Assembly (NCBI GenBank): GCA_964616145.1 | Contig: CAZTRD010000002.1 | Coordinates: 1-64,000 of the forward strand | Direction: 5' to 3' | Length of the DNA stretch: 64,000 nucleotides | From: JAQTNP01 sp964616145 | GTDB lineage: Bacteria; Patescibacteriota; Minisyncoccia; Minisyncoccales; PEYH01 | Shown here: positions 44,007 through 52,320 of the stretch, in pieces | How the letters are laid out: every line of letters starts with the position of its first letter | Numbering within the stretch: the first letter of the stretch is position 1 | Notes under the pieces: generated by a model | Told to the model about the DNA's origin: nothing | Seen by the model: only the letters and a program-made list of their open reading frames with translations | The model's database searches: none | Translations under genes and position numbers: made by a program

Positions 44007-44397
44007 AACAAAAAACTTATTAATTGAACAGCTTAAAAAGACTCCCGTCGCACAAATTGCCTGTGAAAAAGTTCAGGTTGCGAGAGCATCATTCTATCGC
44101 TGGAAAATTGAAGATAAGGAATTCGCAAAAGCAGTTGAGGAGGCATTACTTGAAGGAGAAACTTTTATTACAGAGATGAGCGAGTCACAACTAATTTCTA
44201 TGATTCGAAATGGTAATTTTCAGGCAGTTCAGATGTGGTTGCGTCATCATAATCCTAAATATGGTCAGAAGATAGAGATTTCGGGAAATATAAATCAACC
44301 ACAAGAGGAATTAAATCCCGAGCAAGAGGCAGTGGTCCGGGAAGCCCTACGTCTTGCATCATTACTCCCCGAACAAAAATCAGAAGAAAACAATTAA
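43993..44397 (+). CDS. Terminase small subunit-like HTH protein
   Basis: A 134-residue protein. PVAQIACEKVQVARASFYRW is an N-terminal helix-turn-helix as in phBC6A51-type and other small terminase subunits. FQAVQMWLRHHNPKYGQ and an acidic tail follow. It lies 18 bases before the large subunit, as expected of a packaging pair that recognises and cuts concatemeric DNA. Confidence 0.75.
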   Translation: MKKDKTKNLLIEQLKKTPVAQIACEKVQVARASFYRWKIEDKEFAKAVEEALLEGETFITEMSESQLISMIRNGNFQAVQMWLRHHNPKYGQKIEISGNINQPQEELNPEQEAVVREALRLASLLPEQKSEENN

Positions 44398-44415
44398 TTA
44401 AATTTAAATAAAAAT

Positions 44416-45897
44416 ATGACAGAAATAGACTATCAACAACTTCTCAAAAAGTACAATTGTAATCACCTATCTTTAGATTTGGTGGAACGAATGATAAAAG
44501 ATCGCAAAATCCGTACTGCAATCTGCAAACAAAGTTTCTTTATATTTTTTCATTTTTACTTTGCCCATTACGTGAAATATATGACAGCCTCATTTCAGCG
44601 CGAAATATTTCATCTCGTAGAGCAGGAAAAAGACAAAAATCTTTTTGTGATCGCTTTCAGAAATTCAGGGAAATCAACGATTCTTACAACCGCCTATCCT
44701 ATCTGGGCAATTATTGGTAACCAACAGAAAAAATTCGTATTGATACTTTGCCAGACAAGAAGTCAAGCAAAACAACACATGATGAATTTAAAACGAGAAC
44801 TTGAAGGGAATCAACTTCTCAAAGATGACCTTGGGCCCTTCAAGGAAGAAAGCGATGAATGGGGTTCAACCTCTCTCGTTTTTGCTAGATTAAATGTGCG
44901 CATTACCGCAGCCTCAACCGAACAAAGCATCAGAGGATTGAGACATGACCAGTATCGTCCAGATCTTATTATCGGAGATGATGTTGAAGATCTCAATTCG
45001 ACCAGAACAATGGAAAGCAGACAGAAAACCTATCAATGGCTCACTGGTGAGGTGATCCCAGCCGGAGACAAGAGTACTAGGCTTATTATTGTTGGTAATC
45101 TTTTACACGAAGATTCGCTCCTTATGCATCTAAAACATGACATAGAAGAAGAACGAATTAACGGTTTGTTCAAAGAATATCCACTGTTTGATAAACAAGG
45201 AATAATTGCATGGCCGGGAAAATATGCTACCGAGAAAGATATTGAAAATGAAAAGAAAAAATCCGGGGACGAAATTGCCTGGCAGAGAGAGTATCTTCTC
45301 CGCATAGTTTCTGACGCCGGAAGAGTCGTTCATCCCGAATGGATCCATTATTACGATTACGATAAAGATCTTCCAAACGACGAACATTTTATTCAAACTT
45401 ACGTTGGCGTTGATTTAGCGATATCCGAGAAGGATAGCGCACATCGTACAGCTATTGTTGCAATGAAGATTTATCGACGAGAGGATAGGGACTACGCATA
45501 TGTCATGCCCTTCCCCTTTAACGATACTATAGGGTTTCCAGAACAAGTAAATCAAATAAAGCTACTAGTGTCAGATACTAAGAAATATCGTTATCCGAGA
45601 ATCTTTGTTGAAAAAGTTGCATATCAAGCATCTATTATCCAGCAGTGTCAAAATTTAGGTATTGTGATAGAGGGAGTTCCTCCGCATGGAGATAAACGTG
45701 AGAGGCTTGCGCTTACTACCGCAGCGATAAAAGAAGGGCTTATTCTATTTCCAAACAAAGGAGCAGAGGAACTTATCGCTCAGCTTACTGGATTTGGTAC
45801 AGAAAAGTATAACGATTTGGCAGATGCATTCTCGTTGGTTGCAAATCAATTTATAGCCTATTCTAATCAATCTGGACCAATGCTTACAATTTTTTGA
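44416..45897 (+). CDS. Phage terminase large subunit
   Basis: A 493-residue packaging ATPase-nuclease. Walker A is FRNSGKSTI (81-89), Walker B the acidic LIIGDDVEDL. The RNase H-like nuclease begins VGVDLAISEKDSAHRTAIV (about 333) and ends in NDLADAFSLV. All key acidic residues are present, so it may be active. No portal or capsid gene follows. Confidence 0.9.
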   Translation: MTEIDYQQLLKKYNCNHLSLDLVERMIKDRKIRTAICKQSFFIFFHFYFAHYVKYMTASFQREIFHLVEQEKDKNLFVIAFRNSGKSTILTTAYPIWAIIGNQQKKFVLILCQTRSQAKQHMMNLKRELEGNQLLKDDLGPFKEESDEWGSTSLVFARLNVRITAASTEQSIRGLRHDQYRPDLIIGDDVEDLNSTRTMESRQKTYQWLTGEVIPAGDKSTRLIIVGNLLHEDSLLMHLKHDIEEERINGLFKEYPLFDKQGIIAWPGKYATEKDIENEKKKSGDEIAWQREYLLRIVSDAGRVVHPEWIHYYDYDKDLPNDEHFIQTYVGVDLAISEKDSAHRTAIVAMKIYRREDRDYAYVMPFPFNDTIGFPEQVNQIKLLVSDTKKYRYPRIFVEKVAYQASIIQQCQNLGIVIEGVPPHGDKRERLALTTAAIKEGLILFPNKGAEELIAQLTGFGTEKYNDLADAFSLVANQFIAYSNQSGPMLTIF

Positions 45898-46000
45898 AAT
45901 TAGATCAAAAAATTTATTAAACAAGCGGCAAAAATAATCAAGAATTTACTAACTGTAACGGTCTGGACTTACTCGCATGGTTGCGTCATCCTTGCCTTGT

Positions 46001-47332
46001 ATGAATACACCAACCATAGGGCTACCAGGGGCTATAGCCCAAACACATATCCAAGCCCCAGAAAAGGTAAAATATGTGCTTTATGCTCGTAAATCGACCG
46101 AATCTGACGAAAAACAAGCCCTTTCCGTGGACTCACAGATAAAAGAAATGCTTCAAATAGCAGAAAGAGAGGGTTTAGAAATCGTTGATATCCGCCGAGA
46201 ATCCCATTCAGCCAAAGATTCCGGCCAAAGACCTGTGTTCAACGAGATGATAAAAGATATCCGAAGTAGTAGATATACCGGGATTTTAACTTGGGCACCG
46301 GATCGACTTTCCAGGAACGCCGGCGACCTAGGGGTGTTGGTCGACCTTATGGATCAAAAATTATTGGTAGAAGTAAGAACATTCGGCCAAAGATTTACAA
46401 ATTCGCCAAGCGAAAAATTCTTGCTCATGATTCTCGGAGCCCAAGGCAAACTGGAAAACGACCAAAAAAGCGTGAATGTAAAACGAGGATTAAGAATGAG
46501 AGTAGAAATGGGTCTTTGGCCTAGCACTGCCCCAACGGGCTATCTTAATGAAAAACGTATAGATAGAAAAGGCTATGTGATGACTGATCCAGAAAGATCC
46601 TCTGTTATCAAGCAAATGTTTGAAAAAGTTGCGTACGAAAAATGGAGCGGTAGAAAAATATATCATTGGTTAAAATTTGACCTAAATTTCAGGACTAAAA
46701 GTAATCATCACCTATCGTTGAGTAACGTTTATCTCATTCTTCAAAATCATTTCTACTATGGCATATTTGAATTTCCCAGAAAAAGTGGCAATTGGTATAC
46801 TGGAAAACATCAACCAATCATTAATCAAGCTTTATTCGATGGAGCTCAAGAACAATTAAAAAGAGACATTCTTAAGCACGAAAGCAAAGAATTTGCCTTC
46901 ACCAAGTTGATGAAATGTGGATTGTGCGGTTCCGGAATTACCGCTGATGAAAAATTCAAGAATCTAGTTGATGGATCAACAAGACGGCATGTTTATTATG
47001 GGTGTACCAAAAGCAAGGATAAGAATTGCAAGTGCGGTTATATCAGCGAGGAAAGTCTAATTGAACAACTTGTTAAGATTATAGATGATATCAGTTTAGA
47101 TGAATTGGGTATAAAAAAGACATTGGAAGAAGATATCAAGAAATATTATAAATTCAAACAAATTGTATTGGGATTAACTGATAAAGACGATTTAGCAGTT
47201 AAAGAAATAGATATCAAGAATTACGTAAAATATATCCTAAAAGAAGGTAGAATCTTTGAAAAGCGAGATATTCTTGATAATCTTAAGAGTCGGTTGGTAT
47301 TAAAAGAAAAGCAAATTTATCTGGAAAAATAG
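46001..47332 (+). CDS. Large serine recombinase
   Basis: A 443-residue recombinase counted from the ATG at 46001; a start at 45977 would add eight residues. The catalytic Ser lies in YVLYARKSTESDEK, and the resolvase core continues to RDSRS-like RESHSAKDSGQRP and APDRLSRNAG. A recombinase domain and a zinc-ribbon (KCGLCGSG, YGCTKSKDKNC) follow, as in phage-type serine integrases. It probably integrates and excises the element. No SD is seen. A structured RNA lies just downstream. Confidence 0.9.
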   Translation: MNTPTIGLPGAIAQTHIQAPEKVKYVLYARKSTESDEKQALSVDSQIKEMLQIAEREGLEIVDIRRESHSAKDSGQRPVFNEMIKDIRSSRYTGILTWAPDRLSRNAGDLGVLVDLMDQKLLVEVRTFGQRFTNSPSEKFLLMILGAQGKLENDQKSVNVKRGLRMRVEMGLWPSTAPTGYLNEKRIDRKGYVMTDPERSSVIKQMFEKVAYEKWSGRKIYHWLKFDLNFRTKSNHHLSLSNVYLILQNHFYYGIFEFPRKSGNWYTGKHQPIINQALFDGAQEQLKRDILKHESKEFAFTKLMKCGLCGSGITADEKFKNLVDGSTRRHVYYGCTKSKDKNCKCGYISEESLIEQLVKIIDDISLDELGIKKTLEEDIKKYYKFKQIVLGLTDKDDLAVKEIDIKNYVKYILKEGRIFEKRDILDNLKSRLVLKEKQIYLEK

Positions 47333-47356
47333 GTAGGGATTAGATATAATAGTAGT

Positions 47357-47516
47357 ATTAACAATCTATGTTGCCTAAACCTCGTAAGAGGCATGGCACA
47401 AAAACCGATCAAGGCATTAAGCTCGTCGTCAGAGCGCCTTGATCGGTCATAGCTCGAAAGGGTTATGGGTGGTCGTAAGACCATCGCTGGCGGCGAGCTT
47501 TATGTTATGCCACCGA
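47357..47516 (+). ncRNA. Candidate structured RNA behind the serine recombinase
   Basis: A TATAAT box lies at 47345-47350. The region has a perfect 12-bp stem (47404-47415 with 47436-47447) and two GTAA-capped hairpins (47380-47391 and 47470-47483). A 7-bp long-range pairing between the loop of the 12-bp stem (AAGCTCG, 47419-47425) and CGAGCTT (47494-47500) would form a pseudoknot. GGCA at 47395 can pair upstream (TGCC 47372) or downstream (TGCC 47508). There is no ORF. It matches none of the RNA classes I could compare by eye (tmRNA, RNase P, 6S, SRP, common riboswitches). The transcript boundaries are estimates. Confidence 0.6.
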
Positions 47517-47549
47517 AAAAAGTCATATAAATTTAATTAATAAAAACAT

Positions 47550-47864
47550 ATGGGAATTTGGAAAACCTTAAACACAAATACAAAAGAATTAGCTAATGGA
47601 TTGGATAAAAAAACTAAAGGGCCTAAGGACATAAAAGAAACAAAGTGTACATGTAGCGCTTGCGGAAATATTTGGTATTATGGCAAACAAGAAGCTTGGG
47701 AGCAGAAATCCAATGTCATGAGCAATGCTGGAAAATCAATGATGTGCTGCAGTGGCTGTCTACCAGCACTTTTAATCTCTCGCAAAAAAACTATGGATCT
47801 TGATAAATGCTCTAAGTGTGGATCAAGGGCGGTTAAAAAAGAGGAAATAATACATCATGTTTAA
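47550..47864 (+). CDS. Zinc-ribbon protein
   Basis: A 104-residue protein. CTCSACGNIWYYGK (about 35-48) and KCSKCGSRAVKK near the end supply two Cys pairs, and CCSGC lies between. It may bind zinc and nucleic acid. Its last 8 bases overlap the yidD start, so the two are coupled. The function is unknown. Confidence 0.6.
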   Translation: MGIWKTLNTNTKELANGLDKKTKGPKDIKETKCTCSACGNIWYYGKQEAWEQKSNVMSNAGKSMMCCSGCLPALLISRKKTMDLDKCSKCGSRAVKKEEIIHHV

Positions 47865-48075
47865 TATAATCATTTTCGCAATAAAGATTTATCAGAAATT
47901 AATTTCTCCAATATTGAAACGTATGGGAGTAAGATGTCGTTTTTATCCAACTTGTTCCCAATACTCGATAATGGCTATCAAAAAATACGGCCTACTAGTT
48001 GGTACGCGAAAAACATATTTCAGATTAAAAAAATGCAGACCAGATAATCTTGATAGTTGCATAGATTTTCCATAA
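47857..48075 (+). CDS. yidD: Membrane protein insertion efficiency factor YidD
   Basis: A 72-residue YidD. The IYQKLISPILKR amphipathic helix and CRFYPTCSQYS signature are intact, and the C-terminus is divergent (CRPDNLDSCIDFP). YidD normally sits between rnpA and yidC and aids insertion at the membrane. Here it is alone in an accessory region, coupled to a zinc-ribbon gene, so it may be a second copy acquired with the island. Confidence 0.9.
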   Translation: MFNIIIFAIKIYQKLISPILKRMGVRCRFYPTCSQYSIMAIKKYGLLVGTRKTYFRLKKCRPDNLDSCIDFP

Positions 48076-48090
48076 ATAATAAAAAATTAA

Positions 48091-49167
48091 ATGGCTATAA
48101 TCATCTCAAAAAACGGTAAAAATGCTAAGAAGATTGATAAATCAGCTTTCGAAAAAGAGGATTATCTACAGAGATATATTCAAAACAACCCCGAAAGCAT
48201 ACCTCTTTACGACATTAAAGAAGATATTCATCTTTTAATTTTAGCGAGAGAATTCTCTACAGATAGCGGTCCGATTGACGCATTGGGAGTGGATAAGGAT
48301 GGTGAAATTTATCTCGTAGAAACCAAGCTTTACAAAAATCCCGATAAAAGATTAGTGGTTGCCCAAGTTTTGGACTATGGTGCTTTTCTCTGGCACTCTT
48401 ATAATAATTTTGACGAATTAGCTAGGATTTTAGATGAAAAAGTGAATAAAAAATTTGGCATAGGTCTCAACCAAAAACTTAAAGATTTCTTTAAAATTGA
48501 TGATGAGGAAATTTTGATTCTAATCGAAAGCTTTAAAAAGAATCTCAATGAAGGAAATTTTAAATTCGTCGTACTAATGGATAAATTACATAATCAGCTA
48601 AAAGATCTGATTATTTTTATCAATGAAAACAGCCGATTCGATATTTTCGCGGTAGAAATGGAATATTATAAATATGATGATTATGAAATAATGATTCCTA
48701 AATTATTCGGGGCAGAGGTTAAAAAAGACATTGGAGTTTCATCATCCAGCGCCAGAAGAAAATGGGAAGAAAAGAGTTTTTTTGAAGATGTCGTGGCAAA
48801 TCTAAGCGAAGAGGAAATCGATGCGGTAAAAAAACTATATGAATTTTCTAAAAATAATGCAGAGCATATAAGTTGGGGGACGGGAGTTGCTCGTGCGTCT
48901 TTCAGTGTAAAATTTTCAAGGATTAGCGAAACAAAATCTCTTTATACGGTTAAGAGTGATGGCAAATTAAGCCTCAACTTTGGATGGCTTAATGCTAATG
49001 ATATAGTTATTAGATACAGAGACAATTTTAAAAACATACTAGAAAAAGAAAAATTATTCTCTATCCCGAAAAATTATAAAACTCTTTCTCCTGGATATAA
49101 AATAGATGTTTGGTATAAAAAAACTGATGAGTTTATTAAAGCGATAGAAGGTTTAATAGAAAAATAA
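48091..49167 (+). CDS. NucS/DUF91-like PD-(D/E)XK nuclease
   Basis: A 358-residue protein. GPIDALGVDKDGEIYLVETKL at about 62-82 is the D...ExK nuclease core of DUF91/NucS-like proteins, followed by VVAQVLDYGAFLW. The C-terminal half is a separate alpha/beta domain. The substrate is unknown; such proteins occur in repair and defence. It is followed by a terminator at 49173-49206. Confidence 0.65.
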   Translation: MAIIISKNGKNAKKIDKSAFEKEDYLQRYIQNNPESIPLYDIKEDIHLLILAREFSTDSGPIDALGVDKDGEIYLVETKLYKNPDKRLVVAQVLDYGAFLWHSYNNFDELARILDEKVNKKFGIGLNQKLKDFFKIDDEEILILIESFKKNLNEGNFKFVVLMDKLHNQLKDLIIFINENSRFDIFAVEMEYYKYDDYEIMIPKLFGAEVKKDIGVSSSSARRKWEEKSFFEDVVANLSEEEIDAVKKLYEFSKNNAEHISWGTGVARASFSVKFSRISETKSLYTVKSDGKLSLNFGWLNANDIVIRYRDNFKNILEKEKLFSIPKNYKTLSPGYKIDVWYKKTDEFIKAIEGLIEK

Positions 49168-49172
49168 TTCGG

Positions 49173-49206
49173 GCGTGTAAGAACATCTAATAGTGAACGC
49201 TTTTTT
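49173..49206 (+). terminator. Weak terminator of the NucS-like gene
   Basis: GCGT (49173-49176) can pair with ACGC (49197-49200), followed by six T residues. The stem is short and the loop long. Confidence 0.45.
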
Positions 49207-49283
49207 AGTTTAATCTACACCATAAATTAAACTATCGAATTTGAGCATTCTCTACCACTGAAAAACTTATTATAAAACTAAAA

Positions 49284-49372
49284 CCGGCTGGAGTGCAGCA
49301 CTTGTTATATTGCGCTACTTAACGCAGCACAGCACAACAGAACGCATCGCAATTCCAACCGGCAATTTTATT
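49284..49372. repeat. Inverted repeat with cysteine-codon-like GCAGCAC repeats
   Basis: CCGGCTGGA (49284-49292) and TCCAACCGG (49364-49372) pair over 8 of 9 positions and enclose two GCAGCAC copies and a TGCG...CGCA hairpin. Poly-T-rich sequence follows on the plus strand. There is no ORF. A structured RNA or terminator is possible. The rest of 49207-49504 shows only a 7-bp hairpin (TTCTGGC/GCCAGAA near 49452-49489). Confidence 0.45.
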
Positions 49373-49504
49373 TTACCAACTCAATAACACTTGTCAAGAT
49401 TCCAACTCTTCATCTTGATATTTTCATGTCTAAGGATGACAGTGTAATTTATCTTCTGGCAAGCAAAACTACCCCTCCCGGTCGCCAGAACGATGCTCAA
49501 CGAT

Positions 49505-49670
49505 GCTGTGTGCCCCGGTCTAGAATTTACACCTATCAAGTCATAGAGGGTCTTCAAGTTATAATTTCATTCAAGATTTGACCCGTCTCGGTCGGAGCAT
49601 ATATTTCAATTCTAGCACAAAATGAGACAAATGAGACACAGGAAAGGGATATATTGGGGTGTCTCATTTT
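49505..49670 (+). repeat. 167-bp structured repeat, copy R2
   Basis: This is the second copy of R1 (24667-24833), same orientation, 24.7 kb away. The first 20 bases, the CCGTCTCGGTCGG block and the end hairpin are the same. The central stem is TCTT/AAGA where R1 has TCCTT/AAGGA, a paired change. It ends next to the terminator of the GC-rich metallopeptidase gene. Confidence 0.75.
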
Positions 49671-49671
49671 A

Positions 49672-49712
49672 AGACAAAGCCCCTAGCCTCGGTTTACACC
49701 TTAGCTAGGGGC
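49672..49712 (-). terminator. Terminator of the metallopeptidase gene
   Basis: On the minus strand GCCCCTAGC and GCTAGGGGC form a perfect 9-bp stem, followed by TTTGTCTT. Confidence 0.9.
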
Positions 49713-49741
49713 GGGATCTCTGATCAAGTGGAAATAGCGAC

Positions 49742-51562
49742 TCATCCTTGCGCACGCTCGAGGTTCGCGTTGACGGTTTTGTACAACTCCGCCAACTCCG
49801 GAGACAACGGATCGGGAGCGAACTCCGCAACCACTGCAAGTGCTTGAGCGAGGCCTTCTTCACCCTGTCCGTTGAAGGCGGTTTGATACGCCTTCGTGAG
49901 ACGAGCAAGAGGCTCTTCCAGAAGTGCAACCAAGGCTTCTGCATCTTGGCAGAGTTCCTGGTTAAGCTCTAGCTTGCCGTCTTGGATGTAGAGAATGCCC
50001 GCTCCCATGAAGCACGTTGCGATGGTCTTGGCTTCGTTGTAGTAGGGCCTGAACGTTGAGTTGGCAGCCATGTTCTTGGCGAATCTTCGTAGAATCTCGC
50101 CAATTAGGTAAGCTACCATCTCTGGCCCAAGCTGGCCTTCGAAGCTCGCTTTGATACCCAGCATAGCCTTCAAGCCCAAGATCGTCGCCTTGGTCTCCTC
50201 GAAGCTCGGCTTGTGAGCTCCAAAGGCTGGTTTGATCTTGGCGTTGATGAGCCATGGGTGTCCAAGCTCGTGAGCGATGACAGCGATGAGATGGGCAAGC
50301 AGACTGAAGTGCTTCTCAAGCCACTGTAGAGTCTTCTGCCCGAAGCACGTTCGAATCAGGTGCTCGAACTGTGCTTGACGAATCTTCATCGTGAGCACGT
50401 CGAGGATAGCCTTCATCCCCTGCTCTTGGACCTCCGATCTGTTCGGAACCGATTGCCCCGCAAGTCGGAAATCCACCGTCCCACCAGCCATGAGGATGAA
50501 CGCGTCAGCGTCGATCCCCTCGAGCTTCTTGACGTATTCACTGTCGCCGGCTTCTGCCCCGAACGGTGCGATCGCCCTACGCAAAGCAGTGATAAGACGA
50601 GCAAGTTCCGTAGAACGATAGAGCACGCGGAACTCCGGAGCGACGGTGGTTGGATGTTGATACCCATCCTCCATCATGTGAACCGGCATCACTCTCTGGT
50701 TTGGACCGATCTTCAACCAGGCCCAGTCGACATCCGCCCAGACCTCCTCAGTGTCTGAAAGATTGGATTCAACGATAGCGTCCTTGAGAGCTCGGAAGTA
50801 GTTCCGATATGCTCTCGCCACAGATACTTGTTCGAGGGGAAGCCCGGTGTCTCCCATAGCGTCACGAAGGGATCGAATCAGGACTTCAAGAATTCCTGTG
50901 ATCTCTCCGATCTCCTCGGGAAATGCGATCACGAATGGGACTTCGCATAGTTGAGCAACGACGTCCCTGGAAAGCTTGCCCTCGAAGAACCCACCTTCGG
51001 ACCTGACCAGCACACTGTAGTGATTTGGACAGGCCTGGCTCACGACTTCCTTGAGTCCAGGATCTTCCCTCAACCCGAGCTGATACGGCACGACGACCTT
51101 CGCTCGCCACGCGAAGAATAGCCGATCGAATGCAGCGGCAAGCGGTAGCATGCCTCTCAGCAGAATCCCCTCGAGAATCGAGAGGCCGTCTGAACGATCA
51201 GCTAAGGCAAGCATCATCGTATCTTGAGCTCGAACAACTGGCCAGACAACGAGCTCGAAGAACTGTTGAAGCTTGACTGGATCGTCTTGAGGAAGCTCAC
51301 CGAGAGTAGCAGTCCTCTGCGCTGCGTACTGCACCGCAAGATCGAGGGGTATTGCCAACCCGATTTCCTCAAGCAATCCGTAGATGTGGGCGCGCGAATC
51401 GGGACGTGTCATCACGAAACGCTCGCTTGCCTCCAAAGCTTGCTTGAGATCCCCTTCGAAATCGCGATTCCCGGTAGAGATTGATACGCCACCTGAACGT
51501 CCTGGGTGTAAATCTGCCAAAAAGGCAGCCCATTCTTGACTCCGTCTTGATCGTGGGATCAT
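49742..51562 (-). CDS. Putative zinc metallopeptidase (HExxH, M49-like), GC-rich unit
   Basis: A 606-residue protein counted from the ATG at 51562, with an AAGGAG ribosome site (the TTG three bases earlier is less likely). IAVIAHELGHPWLI carries HExxH, and FEETKATILGLK about 25 residues later supplies a Glu in the spacing and context of the dipeptidyl peptidase III family (M49: HExxxH and EECRA). The rest is helical with no signal peptide, so it would be cytoplasmic. It is by far the largest of the GC-rich, SD-led genes, with its own promoter and terminator. Peptidase activity is inferred from the motif only. Confidence 0.55.
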   Translation of the reverse strand: MIPRSRRSQEWAAFLADLHPGRSGGVSISTGNRDFEGDLKQALEASERFVMTRPDSRAHIYGLLEEIGLAIPLDLAVQYAAQRTATLGELPQDDPVKLQQFFELVVWPVVRAQDTMMLALADRSDGLSILEGILLRGMLPLAAAFDRLFFAWRAKVVVPYQLGLREDPGLKEVVSQACPNHYSVLVRSEGGFFEGKLSRDVVAQLCEVPFVIAFPEEIGEITGILEVLIRSLRDAMGDTGLPLEQVSVARAYRNYFRALKDAIVESNLSDTEEVWADVDWAWLKIGPNQRVMPVHMMEDGYQHPTTVAPEFRVLYRSTELARLITALRRAIAPFGAEAGDSEYVKKLEGIDADAFILMAGGTVDFRLAGQSVPNRSEVQEQGMKAILDVLTMKIRQAQFEHLIRTCFGQKTLQWLEKHFSLLAHLIAVIAHELGHPWLINAKIKPAFGAHKPSFEETKATILGLKAMLGIKASFEGQLGPEMVAYLIGEILRRFAKNMAANSTFRPYYNEAKTIATCFMGAGILYIQDGKLELNQELCQDAEALVALLEEPLARLTKAYQTAFNGQGEEGLAQALAVVAEFAPDPLSPELAELYKTVNANLERAQG

Positions 51563-51650
51563 CAATACTCCTTCCCTTCTTCATTTTCCACTTGTATCAG
51601 ATTGACAAGGTGCGCTATCACCCCCTCCTTTAGAAGGTGATTGTTTTGTG

Positions 51651-51679
51651 ATTTTAGAATAATCTCTAGAAATAGTCAA
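51651..51679 (-). promoter_or_regulatory. Promoter of the metallopeptidase gene
   Basis: On the minus strand TTGACT (51674-51679) and TAAAAT (51651-51656) are 17 bases apart, a near-consensus sigma-70 promoter. A hairpin-prone CACCTTCTAAAGGAGGGGGTG leader follows. Confidence 0.75.
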
Positions 51680-51761
51680 CGAAGGTTTTTAAATGCTTAG
51701 GATTATAAAAAAACTGTTATTTACAAGCATTTTTATTAATTAATAAAAAAAATAAATTAAG

Positions 51762-52277
51762 CTACCAATACCAAGGTGGAAGTTTTAACTTTAAAGATTT
51801 AATATTCCTTTCTAATAAAATATTACGTGCGACTTCTTCTATTTTTATGTCTCCCCTATCTAATTTAGTATGACAATTTGGGCACAACTTAATGATATTC
51901 ATAAAACAATTTGGCCCCCCTTTTTCTTTTGGAATAAAATGAGCTTCTTCTAGATATGTTTCTTCGCCGCAAATTTCACAAAGTTTTAATTCTGATAATT
52001 TTTTATTATTTGCTTTCAATAAATTTTCGCTATCCTTTTTCTTCAGTCCAAGTATTCCAATCCATCCTTGTCGACTACCAAAACCACTTAAGGTTGGCCT
52101 TCTGATCATCCATCTATCAGCCATTTTTTTCAAGCCCCAGTTTTTATCGTGATAAAATTCTTGCCAATCTTGTTCCAAAGTATGGCCAAGTCTTTTTTCT
52201 ACATCAAGCATCTTAGATGTTTTAGTTCCTTTTGGTTGAGGTAAAAATTTGTGGTTTTTTGGACTTCTAATAGTCAT
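51762..52277 (-). CDS. HNH endonuclease
   Basis: A 171-residue protein. The C-terminal HNH domain has CEICG, AHFIPKEKGGPN and LCPNCHTKLDRG (zinc Cys pairs around His and Asn). The N-terminal half (KMADRWMIRRPTLSGFGSR) looks like a DNA-binding HTH. It directly follows tRNA-Gln. It may be a solitary restriction or homing-type endonuclease. No intron is seen. Confidence 0.8.
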   Translation of the reverse strand: MTIRSPKNHKFLPQPKGTKTSKMLDVEKRLGHTLEQDWQEFYHDKNWGLKKMADRWMIRRPTLSGFGSRQGWIGILGLKKKDSENLLKANNKKLSELKLCEICGEETYLEEAHFIPKEKGGPNCFMNIIKLCPNCHTKLDRGDIKIEEVARNILLERNIKSLKLKLPPWYW

Positions 52278-52320
52278 AATTTGATTCCTCTCGGACTTTC
52301 TCGATACTACAACCTGATTG

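Larger units (their letters stand above)
41117..47332 (+). mobile_element. Phage-like integrated element
   Basis: Six plus-strand genes: an unknown protein, a ParB-like plus methylase protein, a second methylase, small and large terminase subunits, and a large serine recombinase. There are no capsid, portal, tail or lysis genes. It may be a satellite or a degraded prophage. The boundaries are set by gene content only; no att sites were found. Confidence 0.6.

Noticed and set aside
45977..46001. Earlier start of the serine recombinase at 45977
   Set aside because: The added residues (MVASSLPC) are not typical of the family. ATG 46001 is preferred, though neither has an SD.
47357..47516. tmRNA, RNase P RNA or SRP RNA
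   Set aside because: None of the conserved cores (tRNA-like ends, GAGGAAAGTC, GGAAGCAG-type loops) are present.
24667..49670. Composite transposon bounded by R1 and R2
   Set aside because: No transposase lies at either end and no target duplication was seen. The repeats are in the same orientation and differ in sequence.
49962..50255. Other long ORFs inside the GC-rich metallopeptidase region
   Set aside because: They are antisense or frame-shifted shadows in high-GC DNA, with no SD or family features.
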